Below are positions 1 to 5,730 of a stretch of 6,483 bases of DNA, one piece after another (position 1 is the stretch's first letter; every line of letters begins with the position of its first letter). Both the position numbers and the translations under genes were made by a program. The notes under the pieces are model-generated. The model was given only the letters and a program-made list of their open reading frames with translations. It searched no databases and was not told the DNA's origin. Source of the DNA: an uncultured Kineosporia sp. (GTDB lineage: Bacteria > Actinomycetota > Actinomycetes > Actinomycetales > Kineosporiaceae); contig CALMAR010000386.1 of the NCBI GenBank assembly GCA_937859855.1, positions 1 through 6,483 of the forward strand, given 5' to 3'.

Positions 1-55
1 GCCGGGGGGCCGCCCCCTCCGCACCTTTGTTCGCGCCAGTCCTCAGCCATCGAGT

Positions 56-97
56 TTGTCCACAGTTCTTGCCCAGAGAGGACGAACCCCTGTGGAC
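56..97. repeat. Inverted repeat with a DnaA-box-like half
   Basis: TTGTCCACA (56-64) matches the DnaA box form common in high-GC actinomycetes. GTCCACAG (58-65) recurs as its exact reverse complement CTGTGGAC (90-97), with a 24-base gap. The second copy would give CCGTCCACA, two mismatches from the same box. The centres are about 32 bases apart, roughly three helical turns. Neither dnaA nor dnaN is nearby, and there is no cluster of boxes, so I do not call an origin. It could be an isolated DnaA site, an operator for another regulator, or chance. Confidence 0.35.
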
Positions 98-140
98 GGC
101 GTGAACGGGCACCGTCGCCGTTGTGCCAGGCTCGGCGCAG

Positions 141-167
141 GCGCTCACCGGAGCGCAGCGGCGCTCC
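141..167. other. Two mutually exclusive tetraloop hairpins
   Basis: GCGCTC (141-146), GAGCGC (151-156) and GCGCTC (161-166) alternate, so the middle segment can pair with either flank. Hairpin one is 141-146 with 151-156 around an ACCG loop. Hairpin two is 150-156 with 161-167, seven perfect pairs around an AGCG loop. The element lies 68 bases before the WXG100 start and would be in its 5' leader if transcription starts upstream. Function is not shown; GC-rich DNA makes such pairings easily. Confidence 0.3.
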
Positions 168-234
168 ACCAGCTGGGGGCCGGGCCGGGGCGGACGAACC
201 GTCCCGGCAGTCTGAAAGCGAGGGGGAATTCATC

Positions 235-528
235 GTGAGCCAGTTCCAGGTGGACAGCACTCAGGTCGCCGCGGCCGGAATGGCCGTGCGGGCGTCGGCC
301 GAACAGATTGGCACCGAAGTCGAACGGATGATGCGGAATCTGATCGACCTGCAGGCCACGTGGCAGGGACAGGCCGCCGGATCGTTCCAGCAGTTGATCG
401 GGCGCTGGCGGCACACCCAGGAGCAGGTACGGCTGTCATTGGACGAGATCCAAGCCGCTCTGGCGGCGGCCAGCCAAGGTTATGAGGAGGCCGAGGCGTC
501 AGCGGTGCGTATGTTCGGCCGGGGCTGA
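235..528 (+). CDS. WXG100 family (Esx/ESAT-6-like) type VII secretion substrate
   Basis: A 97-residue protein, the usual size for the WXG100 family of small helical-hairpin proteins exported by type VII (ESX) systems. The turn motif is W43-Q-G45, between two amphipathic helices (about 8-40 and 46-88). The C-terminal secretion motif YxxxE is present at Y83-EEA-E87. I chose GTG at 235 because AGGGGG (221-226) lies 8 bases before it and the protein then starts just ahead of helix one, as in relatives. An upstream in-frame GTG would add 38 low-complexity residues with no homology to the family. No second esx gene, EccC ATPase or other ESX component is in the window, so its secretion machinery must be elsewhere or lie left of the edge. 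A homodimer is more likely than an EsxA/EsxB pair. Family call is firm; role is not. Confidence 0.87.
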   Translation: MSQFQVDSTQVAAAGMAVRASAEQIGTEVERMMRNLIDLQATWQGQAAGSFQQLIGRWRHTQEQVRLSLDEIQAALAAASQGYEEAEASAVRMFGRG

Positions 529-534
529 CCCCGG
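519..534. terminator. Hairpin spanning the WXG100 stop codon
   Basis: CCGGGG (519-524) and CCCCGG (529-534) form six perfect pairs around a CTGA loop that contains the TGA stop of the WXG100 gene. It sits between two convergent genes and could stop transcripts from both sides. No T tract follows, as is common for actinomycete hairpins. Confidence 0.35.
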
Positions 535-553
535 GCTCGGCTCGGCTCGGCTC
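534..553. repeat. Pentanucleotide tandem repeat (GGCTC)4
   Basis: Four perfect head-to-tail GGCTC units lie between the WXG100 stop and the end of the convergent small gene, overlapping the last two bases of the small gene's stop codon. Such short repeats can change copy number by slippage. Because it is outside or at the end of coding sequence, a change would have little effect on either protein. Confidence 0.7.
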
Positions 554-746
554 AGAGGCCGCCGGCCGCCTGCGGGTCGGGGACGCGCCAGGTCATCTCC
601 AGCCGCTGGCGGCCGTTGTCCTGAGCGACCGCGACCCAGCGAGCCGCCGGGCGCAACGGCGCAGCCGTCCATTCGGCTGTTGGTACTGAGGCAGGCCGGG
701 GCAGAGCTCGCGTGGTCAACCGCTCCGTTTGCTCATGAATAGTCAT
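552..746 (-). CDS. Small hypothetical protein (64 aa)
   Basis: A 64-residue open frame that I read as a real small gene of unknown function. Support: AGAGG lies 7 bases before the ATG, the frame ends neatly 23 bases from the convergent WXG100 stop, and the composition is protein-like rather than the usual shadow-frame Arg/Ala/Gly mix. The N-terminal half (1-30) is Thr/Pro/Ala-rich and probably disordered. The C-terminal half has a compact patterned block with R36-W37-V-A-V, D43-N-G-R46 and L49-E-M-T-W53, which resembles small actinomycete proteins I have seen without a known role. No signal peptide or membrane segment is visible, so it is probably cytoplasmic. A PHO-box-like repeat lies directly upstream. 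If the gene is not real, 529-1003 is non-coding. Confidence 0.55.
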   Translation of the reverse strand: MTIHEQTERLTTRALPRPASVPTAEWTAAPLRPAARWVAVAQDNGRQRLEMTWRVPDPQAAGGL

Positions 747-757
747 CTGGCCACCTC

Positions 758-779
758 TCGTTCATCTTTCGTTCATCTT
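758..779 (+). promoter_or_regulatory. PHO-box-like tandem direct repeat (2 x 11 bp)
   Basis: The 11-mer TCGTTCATCTT occurs twice with no gap (758-768 and 769-779), giving GTTCAT at 760 and 771. An 11-base period and GTTCAYYY units are the known form of actinomycete PHO boxes bound by PhoP in Streptomyces, and related response regulators use similar sites; the first eight bases of each unit match that pattern. No third unit flanks it. Read on the plus strand, the units would overlap the -35 region of a promoter with an AT-rich -10-like AGATAT at 785-790, transcribing towards xylB. Read on the minus strand, the box sits just before the ribosome binding site of the small gene. Regulator identity is inferred. 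Confidence 0.5.
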
Positions 780-915
780 CCCCAAGATATCAGACACTGG
801 CAGCCGCCACCCGGGCCAGACGGATGACGCCAGCCGCCGCCTCCAGCGGCGCACGAAGCTGGCTCCCGGCGGCCGGGGCACGGCCGCTTGGCCCCCCTGC
901 CGCTCAGCCGCGTCT

Positions 916-927
916 ATGCCCGGGCAT
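916..927. promoter_or_regulatory. 12-bp perfect palindrome, candidate operator
   Basis: ATGCCCGGGCAT is a perfect palindrome about 77 bases before the xylB start. A -10-like TACGGT lies at 938-943; the palindrome would then cover the -35 and spacer of that promoter, a usual place for a repressor. No -35 match is visible and I cannot name a regulator. Confidence 0.25.
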
Positions 928-977
928 CATGGCGAACTACGGTGAGAGCGGCCGATGACGTGACCGGAGGAGAGACT

Positions 978-1007
978 GTGCTGCTGATTCCTGAGGACGA
1001 TCGATGA
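978..1007 (+). CDS. Upstream mini-ORF (9 codons) overlapping the xylB start
   Basis: GTG at 978 opens a frame reading MLLIPEDDR and ending with TGA at 1005-1007. It is preceded by GGAGGA (966-971) with a 6-base spacer, a stronger ribosome binding site than the GAGGA (993-997) that serves xylB. Its stop overlaps the xylB start as ATGA, the classic arrangement for translational coupling. The peptide has no run of one amino acid that would suggest classic attenuation. It may raise initiation at xylB by delivering ribosomes. Real translation is inferred, not shown. Confidence 0.4.
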   Translation: MLLIPEDDR

Positions 1008-2437
1008 CCCTGGTCGCCGGGATCGACTCTTCGACCCAGTCGTGCAAGATCGTGATCAGGGACTCGGAGACCGGTGACCTGGTCCGGCAGGGCAGAGCCA
1101 GTCATCCCTCCGGCACCGAGATCGACCCCTCGATCTGGTGGGAGGCGCTGCAGGTCGCGGCCAAAGACGCGGGTGGTCTCGATGATGTGGCCGCGGTGGC
1201 GGTCGGCGCCCAGCAGCACGGCATGGTTGCTCTGGATTCCGTAGGTGAGGTGGTGCGCCCGGCGTTGCTCTGGAACGACACCCGCTCGGCCGCCGCGGCG
1301 GACGCGCTGGCGGCCGGGCATGGCGGCCCGGAAGCCTGGGCGCGCGATCTTGGCGTTGTCCCGGTCGCGTCGTTCACCATCAGCAAACTGGCCTGGCTGG
1401 CTGAGCATGAGCCGCGCTCGGCCGAGCAGACCGAGGCGGTGTGCCTTCCGCACGACTGGCTGAGCTGGCAGCTGAGCGGTGCGGCCGATGCCACGACGCT
1501 GACCACCGATCGCGGTGACGCCTCCGGCACCGGCTACTACTCCCCGGCTCAGGGGGCTTACCGGCGCGACCTGCTCAGCGCCGCGCTCGGGCATGACGCT
1601 CAGCTTCCGCGGGTACTGCGGCCCAGCGAGGTGGCCGGCCAGACCGCGATCGCCGGGCTGAGCCAGGATTCGCTGATCGCCGCTGGAACCGGCGACAACA
1701 TGGCGGCCGCGCTCGGAGTCGGAGCCAGCACCGGCGATGTGATCGTCTCCATCGGCACGTCGGGGGTGGTGTCCGCGATCAGCGACGTCCCGGCCGCCGA
1801 TCCGACCGGAATCGTGGCCGGATTCGCCGATGCCACCGGGCATTACCTGCCGCTGGTGTGCACCCTGAACGCCGCCCGGGTGCTCGATGCCACCGCACGG
1901 CTACTCGGGATCAGTCACGAGGAACTGTCCCGGCTGGCGCTCTCCGCTCCACCTGGAGCGGAGGGGATGGTTCTGGTGCCCTACCTGGAGGGCGAGCGGA
2001 CGCCGAACCGGCCGGCCGCGACCGGAGCCGTGCACGGCCTCACCCTGACCACCGCCACCAGTGCGCACCTGGCCCGAGCGGCCATCGAAGGCCTGCTGTG
2101 CGGCTTGGCCGATGGTCTGGATGCGATGGTCGCGCAAGGCGTCGTGGTCCGCCGGGTTCTGCTGGTCGGAGGCGGCGCGCGGTCTGAGGCGGTCTGCCGG
2201 ATCGCGCCTCAGGTGCTCGGGACGCCGGTGGTCGTCCCGCCCCCGGGCGAATACGTGGCTGACGGTGCCGCCCGGCAGGCCGCCTGGGCGCTGGCGGCCA
2301 GTTCCGGGCGCGACTCCGGCGTACCGCAGTGGCCGCTGGTCGGAGCGCAGACCTTCGAGGCTGAGCCGACCCCTCAGGTTCGCGAGCGCTATGCCCAGGT
2401 GCGTGATCTGACCGATGGGTCACCGCTGCTCACCTGA
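1004..2437 (+). CDS. xylB: Xylulokinase (FGGY-family carbohydrate kinase)
   Basis: A 477-residue cytoplasmic kinase that by family transfers phosphate from ATP to D-xylulose, giving xylulose 5-phosphate for the pentose phosphate pathway. The length fits xylulokinases (about 480). The N-terminal actin-like domain starts [10 protein letters not shown] (6-15), the phosphate-binding turn with D8. QQHGM (70-74) and LWNDTR (89-94) are typical substrate-side motifs. D231 in GTGDN is the expected catalytic base. LEGERTPN (328-335), LVGGGARS (387-394) and ADGAARQAA (419-427) mark the C-terminal ATP-binding domain. ATG at 1004 is supported by GAGGA 6 bases upstream and by the family N-terminus. No xylose isomerase, transporter or regulator is nearby, so the gene stands alone and another ketose or polyol is possible as substrate. 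All key residues look intact. Confidence 0.9.
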   Translation: MTLVAGIDSSTQSCKIVIRDSETGDLVRQGRASHPSGTEIDPSIWWEALQVAAKDAGGLDDVAAVAVGAQQHGMVALDSVGEVVRPALLWNDTRSAAAADALAAGHGGPEAWARDLGVVPVASFTISKLAWLAEHEPRSAEQTEAVCLPHDWLSWQLSGAADATTLTTDRGDASGTGYYSPAQGAYRRDLLSAALGHDAQLPRVLRPSEVAGQTAIAGLSQDSLIAAGTGDNMAAALGVGASTGDVIVSIGTSGVVSAISDVPAADPTGIVAGFADATGHYLPLVCTLNAARVLDATARLLGISHEELSRLALSAPPGAEGMVLVPYLEGERTPNRPAATGAVHGLTLTTATSAHLARAAIEGLLCGLADGLDAMVAQGVVVRRVLLVGGGARSEAVCRIAPQVLGTPVVVPPPGEYVADGAARQAAWALAASSGRDSGVPQWPLVGAQTFEAEPTPQVRERYAQVRDLTDGSPLLT

Positions 2438-2474
2438 CCGGCCCCCCATCGCGTCGCGGCCCTGAAGGGGCCGG
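2438..2474 (+). terminator. GC-rich hairpin after xylB
   Basis: CCGGCCCC (2438-2445), starting one base after the xylB stop, is the exact reverse complement of GGGGCCGG (2467-2474), with a 21-base loop. There is no T tract. It would separate xylB transcription from moaA, in line with a separate moaA promoter. Confidence 0.5.
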
Positions 2475-2500
2475 CTGGCTGGCGCTGACCCATGGCTGGT

Positions 2501-2512
2501 TACCCTGACTCG
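2501..2512 (+). promoter_or_regulatory. Candidate -10 box for leaderless moaA transcript
   Basis: TACCCT (2501-2506) fits the actinomycete -10 form TANNNT and ends 6 bases before the ATG at 2513, so the predicted transcript would begin at or next to the start codon. No ribosome binding site precedes that ATG. No clear -35 is visible. Confidence 0.4.
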
Positions 2513-3625
2513 ATGACGGTGGTAGCGCTCGGGATGCCGGTATCCCGGCCTCTGACGGCGCCAGCCTCGGTGCTGGCGGCCGATCGCCCCGGCGACAGCG
2601 CGCTGATCGACCGCTTCGGCCGGATCGCCACCGACCTGCGGGTCAGCCTGACCGATCGGTGCAACCTGCGCTGCAGCTACTGCATGCCCGCCGAGGGCCT
2701 GGACTGGATGCCCCAGGAGCAGCAGCTCAGCGACGAGGAAACGATCCGTCTGATCACCATCGCGGTGCGCCTGCTCGGGATCCGCTCAGTGCGGTTCACC
2801 GGTGGCGAGCCACTGCTACGGCGCGGCCTGGAGAAGATCATCGCCGCCACCGGGCGGCTGCGCACCCAGGACGGCGCACGACCAGCCACGGCGCTGACCA
2901 CGAACGGGCCCGGCCTGGCCCGCCGGGCCGACGCACTGGCCGGGGCCGGGCTGGACCGGGTGAACGTGTCCCTGGACACTCTCGATGCGCAGCGCTTCGC
3001 CCGGCTCACCCACCGCGACCGGCTGGCCGACGTGCTCGCGGGGCTGCGGGCGGCTTCGGCAGCCGGGCTCAGCCCTGTGAAGATCAACTCTGTGCTGTTG
3101 CCCGGGATCAACGACGACGAGGCGGTGCCGCTGCTGACCTGGGCTCTTCAGCACGGCTATCAGATGCGGTTCATCGAGCAGATGCCGCTCGACCCACAGG
3201 GCAGCTGGAACCGGGCCGCCATGGTCACCGCCGATGACCTGCTGGCCGATCTGTCGGCCGTCTTCGCACTCGAACCCGAGAGCCGGCTCGAGCGTGGTTC
3301 TGCCCCGGCCCAGAGCTGGCTGATCCGCAACGGGCCAGGGCTGCGTTCCGGGCCGGGATCAGCCAGGGTCGGCATCATCGCCTCCGTCACCCGGCCGTTC
3401 TGCGGTGACTGCGACCGCACCCGGCTCACCGCCGACGGCCAATTGCGCACCTGCTTGTTCGCCAACACCGAGACTGACCTGCGTGGGTTGCTCCGGTCCG
3501 GCGCGGACGACGAGTCCGTGGCTGCGGCATGGCGGACCGCCATGTGGGCCAAGCGCGCCGGGCACGGCATCGACGACCCGTCGTTCCTGCAACCGGATCG
3601 CCCGATGTCGGCGATCGGAGGCTGA
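2513..3625 (+). CDS. moaA: GTP 3',8-cyclase MoaA (molybdenum cofactor step 1)
   Basis: A 370-residue radical SAM enzyme that, by family, converts GTP to 3',8-cyclo-7,8-dihydro-GTP, which MoaC turns into cPMP. The N-terminal [4Fe-4S] site is C50-NLR-C54-SY-C57, and G97-G98-E-P binds SAM. The C-terminal cluster cysteines are C297, C300 and C314 in the CGDCDRTR...CLF region. The protein ends in the Gly-Gly tail that MoaA needs for activity. I chose ATG at 2513 because MTVVALGMP matches the N-terminus I recall for mycobacterial MoaA2 and because a -10-like box lies 6 bases upstream. An in-frame ATG at 2492 would add 7 residues (377 aa); neither start has a good ribosome binding site. moaD follows after one base. 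No moaC is in the window. Confidence 0.95.
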   Translation: MTVVALGMPVSRPLTAPASVLAADRPGDSALIDRFGRIATDLRVSLTDRCNLRCSYCMPAEGLDWMPQEQQLSDEETIRLITIAVRLLGIRSVRFTGGEPLLRRGLEKIIAATGRLRTQDGARPATALTTNGPGLARRADALAGAGLDRVNVSLDTLDAQRFARLTHRDRLADVLAGLRAASAAGLSPVKINSVLLPGINDDEAVPLLTWALQHGYQMRFIEQMPLDPQGSWNRAAMVTADDLLADLSAVFALEPESRLERGSAPAQSWLIRNGPGLRSGPGSARVGIIASVTRPFCGDCDRTRLTADGQLRTCLFANTETDLRGLLRSGADDESVAAAWRTAMWAKRAGHGIDDPSFLQPDRPMSAIGG

Positions 3626-3626
3626 G

Positions 3627-3875
3627 GTGAACGTCACCATCCGCTACTTCGCCGGAGCCCGGGCCGCGGCCGGAGTCGAGACCGAGAACCTCAGCCTGCC
3701 CGACGACACCCTGCTGGCCGCTCTGGCTGATCAGCTGGCCCAGCAGCACGGGACCGGCCTGGCCAGGGTGCTCTCGGCGTCGTCCTTCCTGATCAACGAG
3801 GTCGCGGGGGCACCGGATCGGGCCATTCCGGACGGCGCGACGGTGGATGTACTACCACCCTTCGCCGGCGGGTGA
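3627..3875 (+). CDS. moaD: Molybdopterin synthase small subunit MoaD
   Basis: An 82-residue ubiquitin-like (beta-grasp) sulfur carrier. By family, its C-terminal glycine is adenylylated and turned into a thiocarboxylate by a MoeB-type enzyme, then donates sulfur to cPMP inside MoaE. The sequence starts with the beta strand NVTIRYFAGARAAAG (2-16), a typical MoaD opening, and ends PPFAGG with the required Gly-Gly. Length matches the family (about 81). GTG at 3627 is one base after the moaA stop; GGAGG (3617-3621), formed by the last moaA codons, is 5 bases upstream, so the two genes are surely co-transcribed and probably translationally coupled. The partner moaE lies 1.9 kb away on the other strand. 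Confidence 0.95.
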   Translation: MNVTIRYFAGARAAAGVETENLSLPDDTLLAALADQLAQQHGTGLARVLSASSFLINEVAGAPDRAIPDGATVDVLPPFAGG

Positions 3876-3894
3876 TGGCGAGCGAGCGGCCGGC

Positions 3895-3927
3895 GCCCGG
3901 CTCGGTTGCGGCCGGGCAGCTTGCCCG
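3895..3927 (+). terminator. Terminator-like hairpin after moaD with a competing stem
   Basis: CGGGCA (3913-3918) pairs with TGCCCG (3922-3927) around a 3-base loop, 37 bases after the moaD stop, followed by a somewhat T-rich stretch (3934-3947). GCCCGGC (3895-3901) can pair instead with GCCGGGC (3911-3917), which would prevent the first hairpin. This looks like a terminator, possibly an attenuator. Confidence 0.35.
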
Positions 3928-3972
3928 CGAGACCGTTGTTGCGTTGTGACCCGGCTGAAGCACCCGGTCGCG

Positions 3973-3978
3973 TACCCT
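3973..3978 (+). promoter_or_regulatory. Candidate -10 box upstream of the glycosyltransferase
   Basis: TACCCT is the same hexamer as the putative moaA -10 box. TTGTGA (3944-3949) is the nearest -35-like hexamer but the 23-base gap is too long, so the assignment is weak. Confidence 0.25.
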
Positions 3979-4148
3979 GCGTAGCAGTGGCAGGCGCGTG
4001 AGCAGGAGCTACGCGGCGATTGCCGGCGGCAGGGTGGCCGTACTCGAGCAACGCCTGGCCTGTGGTCCGCCCAGTCACGGCTCCAGCCAGGGGCCTCCCC
4101 CGGCGGTGATCCACGGCCGGGTCCGACTGAGCACATCTGGAGACCTGG

Positions 4149-5726
4149 GTGACGCAGACCACGGGCAACGGCCCGTTGCGTGACCAGCCCGCGCGCAGCC
4201 CGTCGCTGCTTCACCCCGTGACCTGGCCGGGCCACGCCCGCCGCCGCGGCGAGACTCTGCGCTTCTGGGCGGTGGTCCATCCCGGCCTGGCCGAGCTGTT
4301 GATCGGGCTGTTCGCCGGCCTGGTGTTCAGCTACCGGATCGCTCGCCCGAGTCCGTGGTGGGACGAGGCCATCACCCAGGACGTCACCTCCCGGCCGGCC
4401 TCGGCGATTATGGATCTGGCCAGTCATGTCGATCTGGTCCACACCACCTACTACCTGCTGGTGCATGCACTGATCGGCAGCAGCGCGTCGGTGACTCCGA
4501 TCCGGCTGCTGTCGATGGCGGCGGCAGTCCTGACCGCGGTCGCCCTGGTCCGGCTCGGGCGCGAACTTGGCAGTCCGCCGTCCGGAATCGCAGCCGGAGT
4601 AATCTTCGCGGTTGCGCCGCTGTCCACCCGCTATGCCCAGGAAGCCCGGCCGTACGCGATGGTCGCGCTGGCCGCGACGCTGGCCACGCTGGCCCTGGTC
4701 CGGGTCTGCCGCAAGCCCTGGCTACCGCTGCGCTGGCTGCTCTACGCGGGCTCGCTGATCGCCACTGGCCTGCTCAACGTGCTCGGCCTGATGATCATCC
4801 TGGTGCATCTGGGGTATGTGCTGACGACGTCACCCAGAGCCGTTCGCCGCCGCTGGTGTCTGGCCAGCGCAGCCGCCGTGGCCGGGCTCAGTCCGCTGCT
4901 CTATGCGGCGTCCAGGCAGGGCGACCAGGTGTCCTGGTTGCCCCGGCCCGGAATCGATCAACTGACCGGCTTCCTGCTGGCGCAGTACGCCACCGGTTTC
5001 TTCGTCGTCGTGCTGCTGGCCGGAGCGATCGCCGGGCTCAGCATGGGCACGCACGCTCCCTCGCTGGGCCTGGGGCTGGCCTGGGCCTTCATCCCGCCCG
5101 TGCTGCTCTGGGCGGTCTCTCAGGCCCACCCGCTGTTCGACTGGCGCTACGTCTTCTTCACCGTGCCCGGCGGTGCGCTGGCGCTGGGGTCGCTGGCGCC
5201 GCTGCTGCGGGCCCGGCTGATGACCGTCGCCGTGGTGGTGCTGGCCCTCTTCGGCCTGCACATGCAGGGCGTCTACCGTTACTGGGCCAGCGGGCACGCG
5301 GAGAATCTGCGCGGGGCGGCGGAGACGATCCGGGAGTATGCCCGTCCTGGCGACGCGGTGATCTTCCTGCCCGGCAGCCGACGAGTGGTGAAGCTGGCCT
5401 ATCCCGGCGACTTCCAGGCAGTGGACGACGTCGCACTGGCCAGTTCCGGTGAACAGTCGGGCACCCTGATAGGCGTCGAGGAGACGCCCCAGGAGATCGC
5501 CGCCGAACTGGAACATCGCACCCGGGTCTGGGTGGTTACCGGCACGCCGCGGCTCGGGGAGGGCCCGACGGCGGACGAGTCGGCCAAGGAGCACATGATC
5601 TACGACCATTATCGATTGGCCGGGGTGCCGCTCAGTGGGCGGTACGAGGTGCGGCTCTACGTCCGCAGCCGGACCACGATCCCATCACCGGGGATCCGCC
5701 AGGGCACCAGCCAGCAGAGCCGCTGA
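4149..5726 (+). CDS. Membrane glycosyltransferase, GT39/ArnT-PMT-like
   Basis: A 525-residue multi-pass membrane protein of the GT-C fold. By family it would use a polyprenyl-phosphate sugar on the outer face of the membrane to glycosylate a lipid, polymer or protein; donor and acceptor cannot be read from the sequence. The catalytic-type acidic pair is W70-W-D72-E73-A in the first extracytoplasmic loop after membrane helix one (about 45-63). HVDLVHTTYY (93-102), RYAQEARPYA (161-170) and RYVF (333-336) are conserved in bacterial members. I count about ten hydrophobic segments up to residue 372, then a soluble C-terminal part of some 150 residues. GTG at 4149 is preceded by GGAGA (4139-4143) with a 5-base spacer. 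It ends 4 bases from the convergent moaE stop. Nothing links it to cofactor synthesis except position. Confidence 0.82.
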   Translation: MTQTTGNGPLRDQPARSPSLLHPVTWPGHARRRGETLRFWAVVHPGLAELLIGLFAGLVFSYRIARPSPWWDEAITQDVTSRPASAIMDLASHVDLVHTTYYLLVHALIGSSASVTPIRLLSMAAAVLTAVALVRLGRELGSPPSGIAAGVIFAVAPLSTRYAQEARPYAMVALAATLATLALVRVCRKPWLPLRWLLYAGSLIATGLLNVLGLMIILVHLGYVLTTSPRAVRRRWCLASAAAVAGLSPLLYAASRQGDQVSWLPRPGIDQLTGFLLAQYATGFFVVVLLAGAIAGLSMGTHAPSLGLGLAWAFIPPVLLWAVSQAHPLFDWRYVFFTVPGGALALGSLAPLLRARLMTVAVVVLALFGLHMQGVYRYWASGHAENLRGAAETIREYARPGDAVIFLPGSRRVVKLAYPGDFQAVDDVALASSGEQSGTLIGVEETPQEIAAELEHRTRVWVVTGTPRLGEGPTADESAKEHMIYDHYRLAGVPLSGRYEVRLYVRSRTTIPSPGIRQGTSQQSR

Positions 5727-5730
5727 CCTC

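Larger units (their letters stand above)
1..234. other. Non-coding leader region upstream of the WXG100 gene
   Basis: No convincing gene is visible here. The short open frames are arginine-, alanine- and glycine-rich shadows with no ribosome binding site. At 5-17 five Gs face five Cs around a 3-base gap, which could be the terminator of a gene outside the window, but no T tract follows. GTCCACAG (58-65) and CTGTGGAC (90-97) form an inverted repeat, and 141-167 can fold into two alternative hairpins; both are listed separately. The stretch contains no TA dinucleotide, so there is no TANNNT -10 box and I cannot place a promoter for the downstream gene. Confidence 0.5.
3876..4148. other. Non-coding spacer with several hairpins between moaD and the glycosyltransferase
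   Basis: No credible gene is seen in these 273 bases. At the left end a hairpin (3913-3927) and an overlapping alternative pairing follow moaD. A -10-like TACCCT lies at 3973-3978, and just after it GCGTAGC (3979-3985) pairs exactly with GCTACGC (4008-4014) over a 22-base loop. The pairing extends outward by a T-G and a C-G pair. If transcription starts near 3985 the glycosyltransferase has a leader of about 160 bases. The stretch does not match any riboswitch consensus I know, including the molybdenum cofactor one. Confidence 0.4.

Noticed and set aside
1..110. Replication origin
   Set aside because: Only one good DnaA-like box and one weak one are present, with no AT-rich region and no dnaA or dnaN nearby.
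824..958. 44-codon plus-strand frame between the small gene and xylB
   Set aside because: There is no ribosome binding site, the protein is Ala/Pro/Gly/Arg-rich, and it shows no pattern beyond base composition.
914..1843. Long open frame (309 codons) on the minus strand opposite xylB
   Set aside because: The translation is Arg/Gly/Asp-rich with no recognisable domain, and the opposite strand encodes a complete FGGY kinase with all motifs. It is a GC-driven shadow frame.
3876..4148. Molybdenum cofactor or cobalamin riboswitch
   Set aside because: The position next to moaD made it attractive, but I could not find the conserved boxes of either class, and the downstream gene is a glycosyltransferase.
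3998..4183. 61-codon plus-strand frame in the leader of the glycosyltransferase
   Set aside because: The GTG start lies inside the proposed hairpin loop, it has no clear ribosome binding site, and it overlaps the glycosyltransferase start out of frame.
3852..4466. Minus-strand open frame (204 codons) across the moaD-glycosyltransferase spacer
   Set aside because: It overlaps both real genes, has Arg/Gly/Gln-rich composition and no domain.
4355..5452. 365-codon plus-strand frame inside the glycosyltransferase
   Set aside because: It is a +2 shadow with Arg/Ala/Gly-rich composition; the other frame gives membrane helices and conserved GT motifs.
4830..5609. 259-codon minus-strand frame opposite the glycosyltransferase
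   Set aside because: Gln/Arg/Gly/His-rich shadow of a hydrophobic coding frame, with no ribosome binding site or domain.
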